Below are positions 1 to 9,557 of a DNA stretch of 64,000 nt, in pieces. Source of the DNA: Psychrobacter coccoides (GTDB lineage Bacteria > Pseudomonadota > Gammaproteobacteria > Pseudomonadales > Moraxellaceae); NCBI RefSeq assembly GCF_017498085.1, contig NZ_JAGBKM010000001.1, positions 62,001 to 126,000 of the forward strand. Reading direction: 5' to 3'. Each line of letters starts with the position of its first letter. Positions within the stretch are counted from its first letter, which is position 1. The notes under the pieces were generated by a model, which had not been told where the DNA came from, ran no database searches, and saw only the letters and a list, made by a program, of their open reading frames with translations. A program made the translations under genes and the position numbers.

Positions 1-1
1 T

Positions 2-472
2 GACTCAGAGACTTATAAAGAGCGTATTGATGCGGTGCATTTTGCATTAGACAATGATGATGGGGCGCGTACCCGTCATTATGATATGGCAGATATCATC
101 CTGATTGGCGTGTCTCGCTCAGGTAAAACGCCGACTTCATTGTATTTGGCATTACAGTTTGGGATTCGAGCCGCCAACTATCCGCTTACTGAAGACGACT
201 TATATGACAATCAGCTGCCAAAAGCGCTGCGTGAGCATAAAGACAAACTATTTGGACTGGTAATTGATACCGATCGATTGGTAAAAATTCGCCAAGAGCG
301 CCGTGCAGGTAGCCGATATTCCAGCTATCAGCAAGTTCAACAAGAGCAAAGAGCCATTCAGGGCATATATACATCGCAAGGTATTCCAAGTTTGGATGTG
401 TCAGAGATGTCTGTTGAAGAAATTGCGACTCGTATTTTGCAGATGACAGGGCTTAAACGCCGTATCGGCTAA
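2..472 (+). CDS. ppsR: PEP synthase regulatory kinase/pyrophosphorylase, 3' part
   Basis: This is the C-terminal part of a DUF299-family protein; the reading frame is open to the left edge, so the start lies outside the window. The family inactivates phosphoenolpyruvate synthase by ADP-dependent phosphorylation of a threonine and reactivates it by phosphate-dependent dephosphorylation, switching gluconeogenic flux in the cytoplasm. The diagnostic stretch is a P-loop-like [16 protein letters not shown] followed by GIRAANYPL, encoded near 100-180. The frame stops at 472 and nothing looks damaged. The ppsA partner is usually adjacent or divergent and would lie to the left, which cannot be checked here. 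The family call is firm; the regulatory role is inferred from the family. Confidence 0.93.
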   Translation, partial: DSETYKERIDAVHFALDNDDGARTRHYDMADIILIGVSRSGKTPTSLYLALQFGIRAANYPLTEDDLYDNQLPKALREHKDKLFGLVIDTDRLVKIRQERRAGSRYSSYQQVQQEQRAIQGIYTSQGIPSLDVSEMSVEEIATRILQMTGLKRRIG

Positions 473-580
473 AACTTATCAAGCAGCCACTAAAAAATGC
501 TGCTTTTTATTTTACAATTTGCCGCTGTGTACCAATCACGACTACATGCTAAATACTTACTACTATATATAGAGCATATT

Positions 581-985
581 ATGAATTTACGCCACAAAGC
601 CTTTCAGCCGCACTTGCTACTCACAGGTTTGTTATGCAGTGCTGCACTGCTAAGTGCTTGCCAAACCTCGCCTTTTTCTCGTCAGCCTGTGCCTGAGCCT
701 CGTTATGTGCCGACCATTGTGCTTGGAGACGTACAGACCTTGACCATCATGCCAGACCGTGTGGCTTGCGCATCGGCGCTACCCATGCAGTGCTTATTGG
801 CAAAATCTAGCAGCGATGGCCCTGTCTTTCAGATTCCTTATGATGGGGTTGATAACTTCACGCCAGCTATCGGGACTGAGTATGTGATTAGCGTCCGCCC
901 ACAAATTGATGAGGCTAAAAAAAGCCTAACAGGCCAATGGACGTTGCAAAATATCTTGTCACAACGTATGGTGGGCACCCCTTAA
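581..985 (+). CDS. Small lipoprotein, DUF4377-like
   Basis: This encodes a 134-residue predicted lipoprotein. The ATG at 581 is preferred over an in-frame ATG at 497, because it places a compact signal peptide (basic MNLRHK, then a hydrophobic run) directly before the lipobox LLSAC; acylation would be on that Cys at about residue 25. The mature part contains VACASALPMQCLLAK and a following FQIPYDGVDNF segment, which resembles the DUF4377 domain found at the C-terminus of HslJ/META-type lipoproteins. The function is unknown. It lies between ppsR and sthA on the same strand with no obvious terminator, so it may be co-transcribed with one of them. The lipoprotein call is strong; the domain name is recognition from memory only. 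Confidence 0.75.
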   Translation: MNLRHKAFQPHLLLTGLLCSAALLSACQTSPFSRQPVPEPRYVPTIVLGDVQTLTIMPDRVACASALPMQCLLAKSSSDGPVFQIPYDGVDNFTPAIGTEYVISVRPQIDEAKKSLTGQWTLQNILSQRMVGTP

Positions 986-1055
986 AGCTATGCATAAAAA
1001 ATGCAAAAGACCCCAGTAAATAAACGAATAAATACACTTATATAAAGAGGATAGC

Positions 1056-2711
1056 ATGGGAAGCAAACGTAAAGATGACGCTACCAATGATACTGGTAAA
1101 GACATTAATACCGAGGTATCAAATAAAGACAGTGGTCGTGCGCCTGCGACCACACTAGAGCAAACAGAGGCTCAAAGTAAGCAACAACAAATTGAGCAAA
1201 CACATGAGCAAGTCACAGAGGATGTCTTGCACCATCCCAATTTGGTCAGCCCGCTAGACGATACTCGTATCGAGATCAAATCAGAGTTTACCAAGGATCT
1301 ACAGCGTATTAAAAGCGATCCACATAGCTTTGAGTACGATGCTGTTGTGTTGGGTGCTGGGCCTTCTGGTGAAGCTGCAGCGATGAAACTGGCTAAGTCT
1401 GGTAAGAAAATAGCCGTGATTGACCCTCGTGACCAAATCGGTGGCAACTCTACTCACGTTGGTACGATACCGAGTAAGGCGCTGCGCCAGTCTGTATTTA
1501 ATTTAATTAACTTTCGCCGTGACCCTATGTTTACCAAGGCGCTTGAATACGAGCAAGTGCCGCTAAACAAGGTATTGGCCAATGCGCGCCGAGTCATACG
1601 TAACCAAGTGAGTACCCACACTCGGTTTTATGAGCGCAATCGCATCGATGTGATTCAAGGGTGGGCGCATTTTGTAGATAAAAATACCTTGCGTGTCGAG
1701 ACTGAAGAAAATATCTTTGAAACGATCACTTTTAACAAAGCCATTATCACAGTTGGTAGCCGTCCTTATCGTCCTGATATTTTGGACTTTGACCATCCCC
1801 GTGTGTTTGATTCGGATAAAATCCTACAAATGGATTATATCGTCAAAAAAATCATCATTTATGGTGCAGGGGTGATTGGTTGTGAATACGCCTCTATCTT
1901 TACTGGCTTGGGCTATAAAGTGGATTTGATTAACAACCACGATAAGTTATTAAGTTACCTTGATGCTGAGATTAGTGACGCCTTAGCCCATGACTTTAGA
2001 CAGTTTGGCGTATTGATTCGCAATAACGAAGAGATTGATCATCTAGAAACCCATGATGACTATGTTGTCTTACATCTAAAGAGTGGTAAAAAAATCAAGT
2101 CCGATGCGATTCTTTGGTCAAATGGACGCTCAGGTAATACAGAGGGTCTAAACTTAGACGCTATTGGTCTAAAGGCCAACAGTCGTGGTCAGCTTAAGGT
2201 CAATGACAACTATCGTACCGATGTAGACAATATTTATGCTGCAGGTGATGTGATAGGTTGGCCGTCTTTGGCATCAGCAGCGTATGACCAAGGTCGCTGT
2301 GCTGCGGCTTACATGGTTGGTGATAGAGATGCTGAGCCAGTATCAAGTGTACCGACTGGCATTTATACCATCCCTGAGATCTCAAGTATTGGCAAAACTG
2401 AGCAAGAGCTGACTGATGAAAAAGTACCTTATGAAGTGGGTCAGGCGTTCTTTAAGCACTTGGCACGCGCGCAGATTATCGGCGAGCGCTCCGGCGTACT
2501 CAAAATCTTGTTCCACCGTGAGACGCTTGAGATTCTAGGTATTCATTGTTATGGTAACCATGCCTCAGAGATTATTCATATTGGGCAGGCGGTAATGAAG
2601 TGTCAGAGCAACAACACGCTTGAGTATTTTGTAAATACCACCTTCAATTATCCGACCATGGCAGAAGCCTATCGGGTAGCGGCCCTAAATGGTCTCAACC
2701 GGGTGTTCTAA
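1056..2711 (+). CDS. sthA: Soluble pyridine nucleotide transhydrogenase with N-terminal extension
   Basis: A flavoprotein of 551 residues that would catalyse reversible hydride transfer between NADPH and NAD+ in the cytoplasm. The FAD-binding motif [13 protein letters not shown] is near residues 95-107, GTIPSKALR follows where lipoamide dehydrogenases have a redox CxxxxC, the NAD(P) motif [11 protein letters not shown] is near 270, and the second FAD motif AAGDVIGW is near 395. Loss of the disulfide and presence of GTIPSKALR separate SthA from Lpd. The ATG at 1056 follows AAAGAGGA. About 90 N-terminal residues are extra compared with classical SthA (about 465 residues): hydrophilic, rich in Lys, Asp, Thr and Gln, with no signal peptide. 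A rho-independent terminator follows directly. Confidence 0.93.
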   Translation: MGSKRKDDATNDTGKDINTEVSNKDSGRAPATTLEQTEAQSKQQQIEQTHEQVTEDVLHHPNLVSPLDDTRIEIKSEFTKDLQRIKSDPHSFEYDAVVLGAGPSGEAAAMKLAKSGKKIAVIDPRDQIGGNSTHVGTIPSKALRQSVFNLINFRRDPMFTKALEYEQVPLNKVLANARRVIRNQVSTHTRFYERNRIDVIQGWAHFVDKNTLRVETEENIFETITFNKAIITVGSRPYRPDILDFDHPRVFDSDKILQMDYIVKKIIIYGAGVIGCEYASIFTGLGYKVDLINNHDKLLSYLDAEISDALAHDFRQFGVLIRNNEEIDHLETHDDYVVLHLKSGKKIKSDAILWSNGRSGNTEGLNLDAIGLKANSRGQLKVNDNYRTDVDNIYAAGDVIGWPSLASAAYDQGRCAAAYMVGDRDAEPVSSVPTGIYTIPEISSIGKTEQELTDEKVPYEVGQAFFKHLARAQIIGERSGVLKILFHRETLEILGIHCYGNHASEIIHIGQAVMKCQSNNTLEYFVNTTFNYPTMAEAYRVAALNGLNRVF

Positions 2712-2732
2712 ATTTTAATATGCCATAATAAA

Positions 2733-2766
2733 AGCGCCTGTTAAACCTCTAACAGGCGCTTTTTTT
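2733..2766 (+). terminator. Bidirectional rho-independent terminator
   Basis: A perfect 11-bp stem (AGCGCCTGTTA with TAACAGGCGCT, loop of 6) is followed by a T run and preceded by an A run. It ends sthA and can also end the minus-strand efflux operon, whose last stop codon is at 2824. Confidence 0.9.
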
Positions 2767-2823
2767 GACCTAATTTTACAATGGTTCAACAGACGCTGTA
2801 TCTTTTAAGTTAACGTGTATCTT

Positions 2824-3996
2824 TTATAAAATTGGCTGTTTTGATTGTGTGCGTCGACGCATAATCAATAATAAGCAAAAATAAAATAGCCATAAGCCCA
2901 GTAAGGCATAAAATCCCGTAGCGACTTGTGCGACACTAGCACCCATCTGATTGAGCTGTACGGAAGTATTGATGCTAGGGGTGGTAGGTATCAACCAGCG
3001 TAATACTTGCAATATATCGGGCAACTGATTGGCTGGCCAAGGATAACCACTGACAAAAAACATCGGCAATGAGCTAAAGATAAGTATTTGCATACTGCGC
3101 TCACGCTGGCGAAACCATAGCCCAAAGACGCAGCCTAAAGTAGCAACTGTGGGACAAAACACAGTAAGAAACAAGAAGCTACCAAGCATGTTTTGGCCCC
3201 GTGGATAGTGATGCAGCTCAAAAGTCCAACCATAATAAAAGCAGCCAACCATAAAACTGAGTGTGCCGAGTGCAGCAATACGTCCTAGCCAGCCACGGAT
3301 ACTGGTCATATGTCGGCGCTGCTCATACCAAGTACCAATCAGCATCGCTGCAGCGATCAACAGTGTCTGCTGTAAAATGATAATAGAAACAGCGGGTACC
3401 ACATACGCCCCGTAGCCTTCTGTCTGATTGTATAACGTCACCATCTGCAGTGGCACGGCTTGCGTATTTTGCGCAGCAGTGGGCGCATAAGCGCCCTGAG
3501 CGACACGCTTTTTGACTTTTACGCCTGCTGATACGGTGCTGACCGCCTGCAAAAACCCCATCTGCACGTTTTTATTTAATAAAAAGTAGCCACCATTACC
3601 AAGCACACTGACGCTGGCTGCCTTTCCTGACAGCACTTGCTGCTCAAGACCACTTGGAATAATCATATAGCCTGCGATTTGATCTGACCAAATGGCTTCT
3701 TTGGCGGCTTGTTCATTTAAAAAGCGTCGGGTATCAAGCTGTGGGCTGGCACTACTATAGCGCACAATAGTGCGTGATAAATCGCTGTTATCATAATCGA
3801 CAATTCCGACGGGCACATGATTGACGACCTCAGATGAATAAGGCCATGGATAAAAAAACCCATAGATAATAGGCGCTATAATCAACATCAGCAGTACGCC
3901 TTTATCGGTAAACACATCTTTGATGGTTTGGATAAAGTTTGCCAAAAACGACTGTGGCACTGGGTTTTGCGGGGTATTAGTGGTTGAGGTTGACAT
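2824..3996 (-). CDS. ABC-2 type transporter permease (second of pair)
   Basis: A membrane protein of 390 residues with the YhhJ/YbhR-type ABC-2 layout: one N-terminal membrane segment (about residues 32-50), a periplasmic domain beginning VPVGIVDYDNSDLSRT, then about five membrane segments from residue 200 to 380. The family forms the membrane channel of drug or lipid exporters coupled to a periplasmic adaptor. Its ATG overlaps the upstream permease stop (TAATG, sharing one base), which implies translational coupling. It is the last gene of the minus-strand operon running from 9140. No ATP-binding subunit lies nearby, so the energy source is not explained by this locus. Confidence 0.85.
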   Translation of the reverse strand: MSTSTTNTPQNPVPQSFLANFIQTIKDVFTDKGVLLMLIIAPIIYGFFYPWPYSSEVVNHVPVGIVDYDNSDLSRTIVRYSSASPQLDTRRFLNEQAAKEAIWSDQIAGYMIIPSGLEQQVLSGKAASVSVLGNGGYFLLNKNVQMGFLQAVSTVSAGVKVKKRVAQGAYAPTAAQNTQAVPLQMVTLYNQTEGYGAYVVPAVSIIILQQTLLIAAAMLIGTWYEQRRHMTSIRGWLGRIAALGTLSFMVGCFYYGWTFELHHYPRGQNMLGSFLFLTVFCPTVATLGCVFGLWFRQRERSMQILIFSSLPMFFVSGYPWPANQLPDILQVLRWLIPTTPSINTSVQLNQMGASVAQVATGFYALLGLWLFYFCLLLIMRRRTQSKQPIL

Positions 3997-5306
3997 TAGC
4001 GGGCCCCCCAGCGCTCAGGATGTGCTAAGGCACGTTTTAGCAATAGCGTCATGAAAAGCATCGCTATGATGGTTGCCAATAACAGGCCATAAACAATTGG
4101 CATGGATACCATAGTCGGCGCTTGCATTTGTAGCTGTGCGATATGCAGTTTTAAATAGTGCGTCAAAGGCAGGGCGTCTGCCCAATATTTGGCACTATCA
4201 GTAATGGCGATATAAGGATAAGTCACACCAGCAAAAGCATAAGAGGGCACAGAGATGAATCCCGTAGCAGACAAGCCCATACGCAATGAAAACGAAGTCA
4301 GAGTAAAAACAGCGCCCAACCAAAATGACAAGATCATCAGCAGGACCAGACTGAGATAAGTCATCAATATAGAACCCAACGCTGCTCCTTGCTGCGGTGC
4401 TGCCAGCCACAATGCCACCGCAGGCCAGATACTATAAGCCAGTATCGGCCAGAAGTATTTCCCCAATAGTCCTGCAAATAGTATTGATAAACTGGATGAT
4501 GAGTGCTGATTTAAGCGCTTTTTTGCTGGCACAGCAGAACTGTGGTTTTGTATGTTTGGCGCCGTTGTCAGAGATGGATTATCACCATTAGACGGGGTTG
4601 TACTCATATCGGGCGTACCCGTATCAATAAAATGTGACCAACGCCCCAGCTGCTTGTCACGCAGCTCACGACCGATGGTGGTCGCCCCAATCACCATCGC
4701 TAAGATATGTAGCAGCGCCGGAATCACTGTCGATGCCAAAAACTGCTGATAGTTATTGATGGTGTTAAATAAGCTAGTACGCTGAATGCTGATAGGGGAT
4801 TGGTTGATCATGGCCTGTGAGGGCGCTGTGCCTTGCTTAACTAAGCGCTGTATCTCCACACCTGCCGATAGCGTGGCCACCACAGCTTGTACACTGGTCT
4901 GGATAATGCCTGAGTGTGTACCATATTGCGCATTTACCTGCAAAGTCACAGGAGCAGGGGTGCTTGATGAAATATGACGGGCAAAGTCTTCAGGAATAAC
5001 CACCACGGCATATACGTCACGCTGCAATATCGCCGCCTCGACCTCAGCTGGCGAGTGGTATAGGCGATGAACCTGTAGCTCAGGACTGGCATCTAAATAG
5101 CGAACCAACGTATTGGCCACTGGGCTGTTGTCTTGATCCACGACACCAATCGGTAATTCACGAATCTGGGTTTGAGAGAATATCCACCAAACGAGCAGTA
5201 TCGTCGCCAATGGTATCCACAGTACCATCGCCAAATCCCATTGGTTTTTGGCCAAAAACCGTCGCTCGTAGGCGGCACTGCGCAAAAAAGCATGTAACAA
5301 GCGCAT
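3996..5306 (-). CDS. ABC-2 type transporter permease (first of pair)
   Basis: A paralogue of the next gene, 436 residues. It has an N-terminal membrane segment (about 27-45), a periplasmic domain starting LPIGVVDQDNSPVANT, and a C-terminal group of membrane segments. A hydrophilic loop of about 45 residues rich in Ser, Thr, Asn and Pro (about residues 225-270) interrupts the membrane region and is absent from its neighbour. The start codon is 3 bases from the HlyD-like gene's stop, so the adaptor and permeases are probably translated together. The two permeases would form a heterodimer. Substrate is unknown; export of toxic compounds is inferred from the HlyD and TolC partners. Confidence 0.85.
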   Translation of the reverse strand: MRLLHAFLRSAAYERRFLAKNQWDLAMVLWIPLATILLVWWIFSQTQIRELPIGVVDQDNSPVANTLVRYLDASPELQVHRLYHSPAEVEAAILQRDVYAVVVIPEDFARHISSSTPAPVTLQVNAQYGTHSGIIQTSVQAVVATLSAGVEIQRLVKQGTAPSQAMINQSPISIQRTSLFNTINNYQQFLASTVIPALLHILAMVIGATTIGRELRDKQLGRWSHFIDTGTPDMSTTPSNGDNPSLTTAPNIQNHSSAVPAKKRLNQHSSSSLSILFAGLLGKYFWPILAYSIWPAVALWLAAPQQGAALGSILMTYLSLVLLMILSFWLGAVFTLTSFSLRMGLSATGFISVPSYAFAGVTYPYIAITDSAKYWADALPLTHYLKLHIAQLQMQAPTMVSMPIVYGLLLATIIAMLFMTLLLKRALAHPERWGAR

Positions 5307-5309
5307 GGC

Positions 5310-6458
5310 TTACTCTGCAGCCGAAGTAGTGAGAGTAGGGTCTATCTGTACCAAGACACTCATACCCGAGCGAATACGATCATCAGGGTCTATAGGTCTG
5401 GCTTTGATCTCAAAGGTACGCACATCAAACCCATCGTCATTATTGGTCGGACGCCAAGTGGCAAAGTCCGACAGGGTTGAGGTGGCGTAAACGGTAAAAT
5501 CTTTCGTAAACGGCGCTTCTGTAGAGGACAGTGCTGGGATAGTGCCTGTAAACTGCTGACCAATAGCGAACTGACCTAAATGATTTTCGGTAACATTAAG
5601 TACCACCCACTGATCATCTGGATTGACTAACGTCAGTATTGGCACGCCTTGACCAATGACTTCACCAGCGTTGACAATCACATCATCAACGATGCCTGAA
5701 ATCGGGCTTTTTAGGTTGGCTTCTTTTTGAGCGACCCGTGCTTCTTCAAGCTTTGCATCAACTTGTGCCACTTGCGCGCGAGCAGCCGCAATGTCTTCGC
5801 TGCGTGCGCCTTCGGTTGCCAGATCATATTGTAAGCGTGCCGCTTCGGTCTTGTCGCTATTGGCGAGATACTGTGTATAGGCTTCATCACGTTTTTGTCG
5901 TGACATCAGACCTTCTTTATACAGACGATCAATACGCTCGTACGTACTTTTGGCCAAATCTGAAGCGGCTTTATTGGCTTGCCAAGCGGCTTTTGCTTGG
6001 GCAATCTCTTGTGGACGTGCGCCACTCTCAGCCTTATCTAACTGACTTTGAGCCGCTTGCTTGCCAGCTTGGGCTTGATTTATTTTGGCATTAATCTCAG
6101 GTGAGTCCATCTCAATGAGCTGCTGACCGACCTCGACTCGATCCCCCTCAGTGACAAGTATCTGTGCCAGACGTCCAGGAACTTTAGCTGCAATGGAGGT
6201 TTGCTGCATTTGCATCTGCCCTTGCAGAGTGAGGCTTTGTGGCTGCTGAGCGCTTTTGTATAAGCCATAAATAATAACCCCAAGCACGATAAAAATAACT
6301 AAAGCAATAATGGCTTTTTTCATTGTCGCTTTGTCTGTAGTGGCGTTACTCTTTGAGCGTGAGTGCTGATAATCAGGAGCAGTAGGCTCAGCTTTTGCGC
6401 CTGCCATAGGTTCATTAGCAGTGTTTGATTCACCCAGCTCATTATGAGGTTCAGTCAT
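5310..6458 (-). CDS. HlyD/EmrA-type periplasmic adaptor (membrane fusion protein)
   Basis: An adaptor of 382 residues linking an inner-membrane pump to an outer-membrane channel. The ATG at 6458 is chosen because TAGGA lies upstream; an in-frame TTG at 6488 is less likely. A hydrophilic cytoplasmic N-terminus is followed by one membrane segment (ALVIFIVLGVIIYGLY), a lipoyl half-motif (AAKVPGRLAQILVTEGDRVE), a long alpha-helical hairpin rich in Ala, Gln and Glu, the second lipoyl half (KSPISGIVDDVIVNAGEVI) and a beta-barrel domain. It lies between the YihY-like gene and the two permeases, in the same orientation as the TolC-like gene. The family call is firm; substrate is unknown. Confidence 0.9.
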   Translation of the reverse strand: MTEPHNELGESNTANEPMAGAKAEPTAPDYQHSRSKSNATTDKATMKKAIIALVIFIVLGVIIYGLYKSAQQPQSLTLQGQMQMQQTSIAAKVPGRLAQILVTEGDRVEVGQQLIEMDSPEINAKINQAQAGKQAAQSQLDKAESGARPQEIAQAKAAWQANKAASDLAKSTYERIDRLYKEGLMSRQKRDEAYTQYLANSDKTEAARLQYDLATEGARSEDIAAARAQVAQVDAKLEEARVAQKEANLKSPISGIVDDVIVNAGEVIGQGVPILTLVNPDDQWVVLNVTENHLGQFAIGQQFTGTIPALSSTEAPFTKDFTVYATSTLSDFATWRPTNNDDGFDVRTFEIKARPIDPDDRIRSGMSVLVQIDPTLTTSAAE

Positions 6459-6505
6459 GGCAATGGTATTCCTAAATAATATACTCAAAAGTGCGGTAAA
6501 AACAT

Positions 6506-7372
6506 TTAATATACTTCGATGACATAAGGCTTAGCATCCTCTATGGCCTCAAAGTTATACATGGCCCCAAAAGCGACAATAAACGCTGAATAATACAGCC
6601 AAAGCATAATGACAACAGCTGCTGACAGGGCGCCAAACTCAGCACTGTAGTTATTAAAGTTTTGTACATAAATCGAAAATAGTACGGACAATAAAATCCA
6701 AAGCACGGTGGCAAGCGCTGCACCTGGCATGAGTTTTTTAAGTGCAATCGCATCGGCGTTTGGTGCAAAACGATACAAGCTTAGAAAGCTTAAAAAAATG
6801 ATGCCTGCCAGTATTGGCCATCTGCTCCAAAGTGCAACCGTTTTTGCGATCTGCGGGAAAGGGAAGTAGGCTGCTGCTAAAGGAACGATGGCAATAGAGG
6901 AGATGGCTATGATTACGACTAAGACAGCACCGAGCGTTAGGCTCAGCGCTCGTATGGTCTTTTGAATAAAGCCGCGCTCTTGATTGATATGAAAAGCCAA
7001 ATTAATCAAGATAATTAGGTATTTAATGCCTTTTGAACCTGCATAAAGCGCCAACGCACTGGAGAGTAATAAACTAAAGCTTAAGCGTGATGTGGTATTG
7101 GATACCAGTTCGGTTAAGCGGTTATTGAGAACATCATAGACAGAGTCTGGGATAAAAGGTCGCAAAAGCGCAATCTGCTCTTGCATCTCCATAGGCGAGA
7201 ATAGCAGACCATAGATTAGCACAAACACAGCCATTACTGGAAAAATGGATAAAAAACCAAAAAATCCGACGCTGGCACAATGCGCCCAAACATGAGAGGT
7301 GTTTGCTATACGCCAAGTGTTGATGATAGGTTGTAGCCAACTGGGTATCTTAGAAGTTAAGTCTGTCATCAT
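6506..7372 (-). CDS. YihY/BrkB family inner-membrane protein
   Basis: A protein of 288 residues with about six membrane segments. It has the family hallmarks: an early amphipathic region with ASVGFFGFLSIFPVMAVF, a GSKGIKYLI segment, and a C-terminal LWLYYSAFIVAFGAMYNFE near the end. The ATG at 7372 follows GGTGA at about 8 bases; TTG or GTG codons slightly upstream are also in frame. The family was once annotated as ribonuclease BN in error; its real function is not settled. It sits inside an efflux operon between the TolC-like and HlyD-like genes (gaps of about 109 and 47 bases), which suggests a functional link that I cannot specify. Confidence 0.85.
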   Translation of the reverse strand: MMTDLTSKIPSWLQPIINTWRIANTSHVWAHCASVGFFGFLSIFPVMAVFVLIYGLLFSPMEMQEQIALLRPFIPDSVYDVLNNRLTELVSNTTSRLSFSLLLSSALALYAGSKGIKYLIILINLAFHINQERGFIQKTIRALSLTLGAVLVVIIAISSIAIVPLAAAYFPFPQIAKTVALWSRWPILAGIIFLSFLSLYRFAPNADAIALKKLMPGAALATVLWILLSVLFSIYVQNFNNYSAEFGALSAAVVIMLWLYYSAFIVAFGAMYNFEAIEDAKPYVIEVY

Positions 7373-7481
7373 AGAATCATTCACCAAGGGTTAGTAATAG
7401 CGCCAGCATTGCTCTTAGCCTTTAATGTCTAGCATTTTAGCTTTTTATACTTTGAACATTGTTATTTATGCTTAGTAGCAA

Positions 7482-9140
7482 TCATGGCTTAGTGTATAGC
7501 GTCGGTAGTCTGATATCAGCTGTATTTAGATACGTATTAAAGGCAAGTGGTGTGCCTGCGCTTTGCATCAATGCGGCAAGTGCCTGAACGTAATCGTGAG
7601 CCGCTTGTGCTTGCTCGGTACGAGCTTTGAGCGCCTGGGTTTGCGCTTGTACCACTTCAATGGCTGTATTCACCCCTTCTTGTAGGCCCAATTGACGTAA
7701 ACGCAGTACCTCTGATGCCAAATCCACATTGCTTTGTAGTGCTTGATAGCGTGATTGAGCATTGTTGACATCGTTCCAGTTTTTTTCGACCAACAGCAGA
7801 AGATTGTCACTGAGCTCAATCTCCGAAAGATCAGCCTGACGAATCTTAGCGGTACTAGAAGCTAAAGATGCAGACTTATCCAAGCCGCCCCATAACTTCC
7901 AGCTAGCAGAGACACCAGCGATCCAGCTGGGGTCTTTTTCAGCTTGCCCATAGCCATAAAGCATAACAGTAGGCTTATAGCCAGTATCTGATAGCGCATG
8001 CAACCGCTCAGCTTGTGCCCGCTTCGCTGCTACTTTTTTTAGGCCAGGGTGATGATTGAGTGCTAAGTTTTGGAAGTATTCTATATCTGGTAATGGTTTG
8101 CTTGAAACAAATAATGGCGTGGTTGGCTTGATCCGGTATTCTGTGCGTAGCAGACGCTGTAGCGCAATCATCGCCAGACGGGCATCATTGTTGGCTTTTA
8201 TAGATTCGCTCTTGGCATCAGCAAGTGCCGACTGGGCTTCAAGCCGATCGACATGTGAGATAAAACCTTCTTCGAATAACCGCTGTGCCATATGGTCAGT
8301 CTGCTGCAACGTATCATAAGCATCTTCACGTAGGTAGGCGGCAATAATCGCCAGTTGTGCCTTAAAATAACGCTCAATCAAAGTGTTGTACAGCTCGTTT
8401 TTATCCAAGATGCTGTCTGCCACCGCTTCTTGGGTACGAGCGTCTGAGGCCTCTGTCAATGCCTGCGTCCGCCCAGCGGTATAAATCGGCCAAGCAAAAC
8501 CCAGCCCTGCGCCTGACGTTGAACCTGAACGTTTAAACTCATGAGAGTTCGGAATACGCTCACCGAAGTCGGGAAGATTTGGTAGCTGGTACGACTCCAG
8601 CGCATCGTCGATGTTATCGCCTACCTCATTGACACCACTGATGATTTCGTTTCTTAGCGATGACAAGTCAATATCTTCTTGAATGGTGTAAGTACTCGCT
8701 GACATTCTTGCAAAGACAAAAGGGTCGTCTACTGTTTGCAGAGCATCGGTTTGATACTCACTGGCGGCGATGGCCGCTTGATTGGCAGCAAGCTTGGGTG
8801 AGACTTGTAATAAAATATCTTGCGCTTGCTCAAGACTCAGATGACTAGAAACGTCTATAGGGTAGCTATGGGCAATGCTTTTGTGCGTGATAGGGTCAAT
8901 CACAGTATTTAGCGTCGGATTGTTGTTTTGCTGCTTTAAGTCTGTGTCCAACCTACTAGTGTGAATGACTGCCTTGGTATCCGCGCCCTTATGTTGTGTC
9001 GCACCAGTATCAGAACCGACTTCTATGATCTGTGTGGTATCAGTTGGTACCATGTGAGTACTTGCGACCGTATGGCTTGCTGCTCCTAGTAACATAAGAG
9101 CTGTGATAGCACCAGACAGAGATAAGATAGCAAATTTCAT
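7482..9140 (-). CDS. TolC-family outer-membrane channel
   Basis: An outer-membrane efflux protein of 552 residues. The signal peptide is MKFAILSLSGAITALMLLG followed by AASHTVAS. Two OEP repeats follow: LSLEQAQDILLQVSPKLAAN begins the first near residue 100, and YFQNLALNHHPGLKKVAAKR begins the second near 350. Long helical, Ala- and Gln-rich segments match the periplasmic tunnel. The segment before the first OEP repeat is longer than in classical TolC and low in complexity. It is the first gene of the minus-strand operon with YihY, HlyD and two ABC-2 permeases, so it probably supplies the exit duct of that pump. It faces glpK divergently across a 417-base gap. Confidence 0.9.
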   Translation of the reverse strand: MKFAILSLSGAITALMLLGAASHTVASTHMVPTDTTQIIEVGSDTGATQHKGADTKAVIHTSRLDTDLKQQNNNPTLNTVIDPITHKSIAHSYPIDVSSHLSLEQAQDILLQVSPKLAANQAAIAASEYQTDALQTVDDPFVFARMSASTYTIQEDIDLSSLRNEIISGVNEVGDNIDDALESYQLPNLPDFGERIPNSHEFKRSGSTSGAGLGFAWPIYTAGRTQALTEASDARTQEAVADSILDKNELYNTLIERYFKAQLAIIAAYLREDAYDTLQQTDHMAQRLFEEGFISHVDRLEAQSALADAKSESIKANNDARLAMIALQRLLRTEYRIKPTTPLFVSSKPLPDIEYFQNLALNHHPGLKKVAAKRAQAERLHALSDTGYKPTVMLYGYGQAEKDPSWIAGVSASWKLWGGLDKSASLASSTAKIRQADLSEIELSDNLLLLVEKNWNDVNNAQSRYQALQSNVDLASEVLRLRQLGLQEGVNTAIEVVQAQTQALKARTEQAQAAHDYVQALAALMQSAGTPLAFNTYLNTADIRLPTLYTKP

Positions 9141-9557
9141 AAGAGGCTTGTACCATTAATCAGAGAACGAAATATTATCATGCAAGAGGTTTGAGGATAG
9201 CGTTTTTGAATATACCTTGTTTTAAAGGGAAATACTGTTAAAGTCAGTGGCTTTTAAGATTTATTATTTGGCCGTGATTATTAAGGCCCTACACTGTAGT
9301 GTCACAATCATGACTGGTCAAGGCTCATTATGGTCTTGTCATTCACTGTATGGTCACCACTTTATCAAAAGTAGGTGTTGCGTTTGAAGCCATGGCCCTG
9401 TTATTTTGCAGTTATCATTGCTTATGCTTCATAAAAACAGATAAACACACTGTATTATAAACGGTGTACGAACTGTTGTAGACTATTATAAAGTGAGCTT
9501 ACCCCCCATTAGATAAGTGGGGCAAAACAAGTCATAGAGCATATAGAGAGGTAGGGC
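9141..9557. promoter_or_regulatory. Divergent intergenic region between efflux operon and glpK
   Basis: No gene is seen here. The region should hold promoters for both the minus-strand efflux operon and glpK. An imperfect inverted repeat at 9447-9467 (ACACTGT, 7-base spacer, ACGGTGT) overlaps an AT-rich TATTATAAA that could be a -10 element for glpK, so it is a possible operator. It does not match the E. coli GlpR site that I know. These are visual calls only. Confidence 0.35.

Noticed and set aside
5738-6094. 118-codon plus-strand frame within the HlyD-like gene
   Set aside because: It has no recognisable domain and overlaps the coiled-coil region of a clear adaptor protein in antisense.
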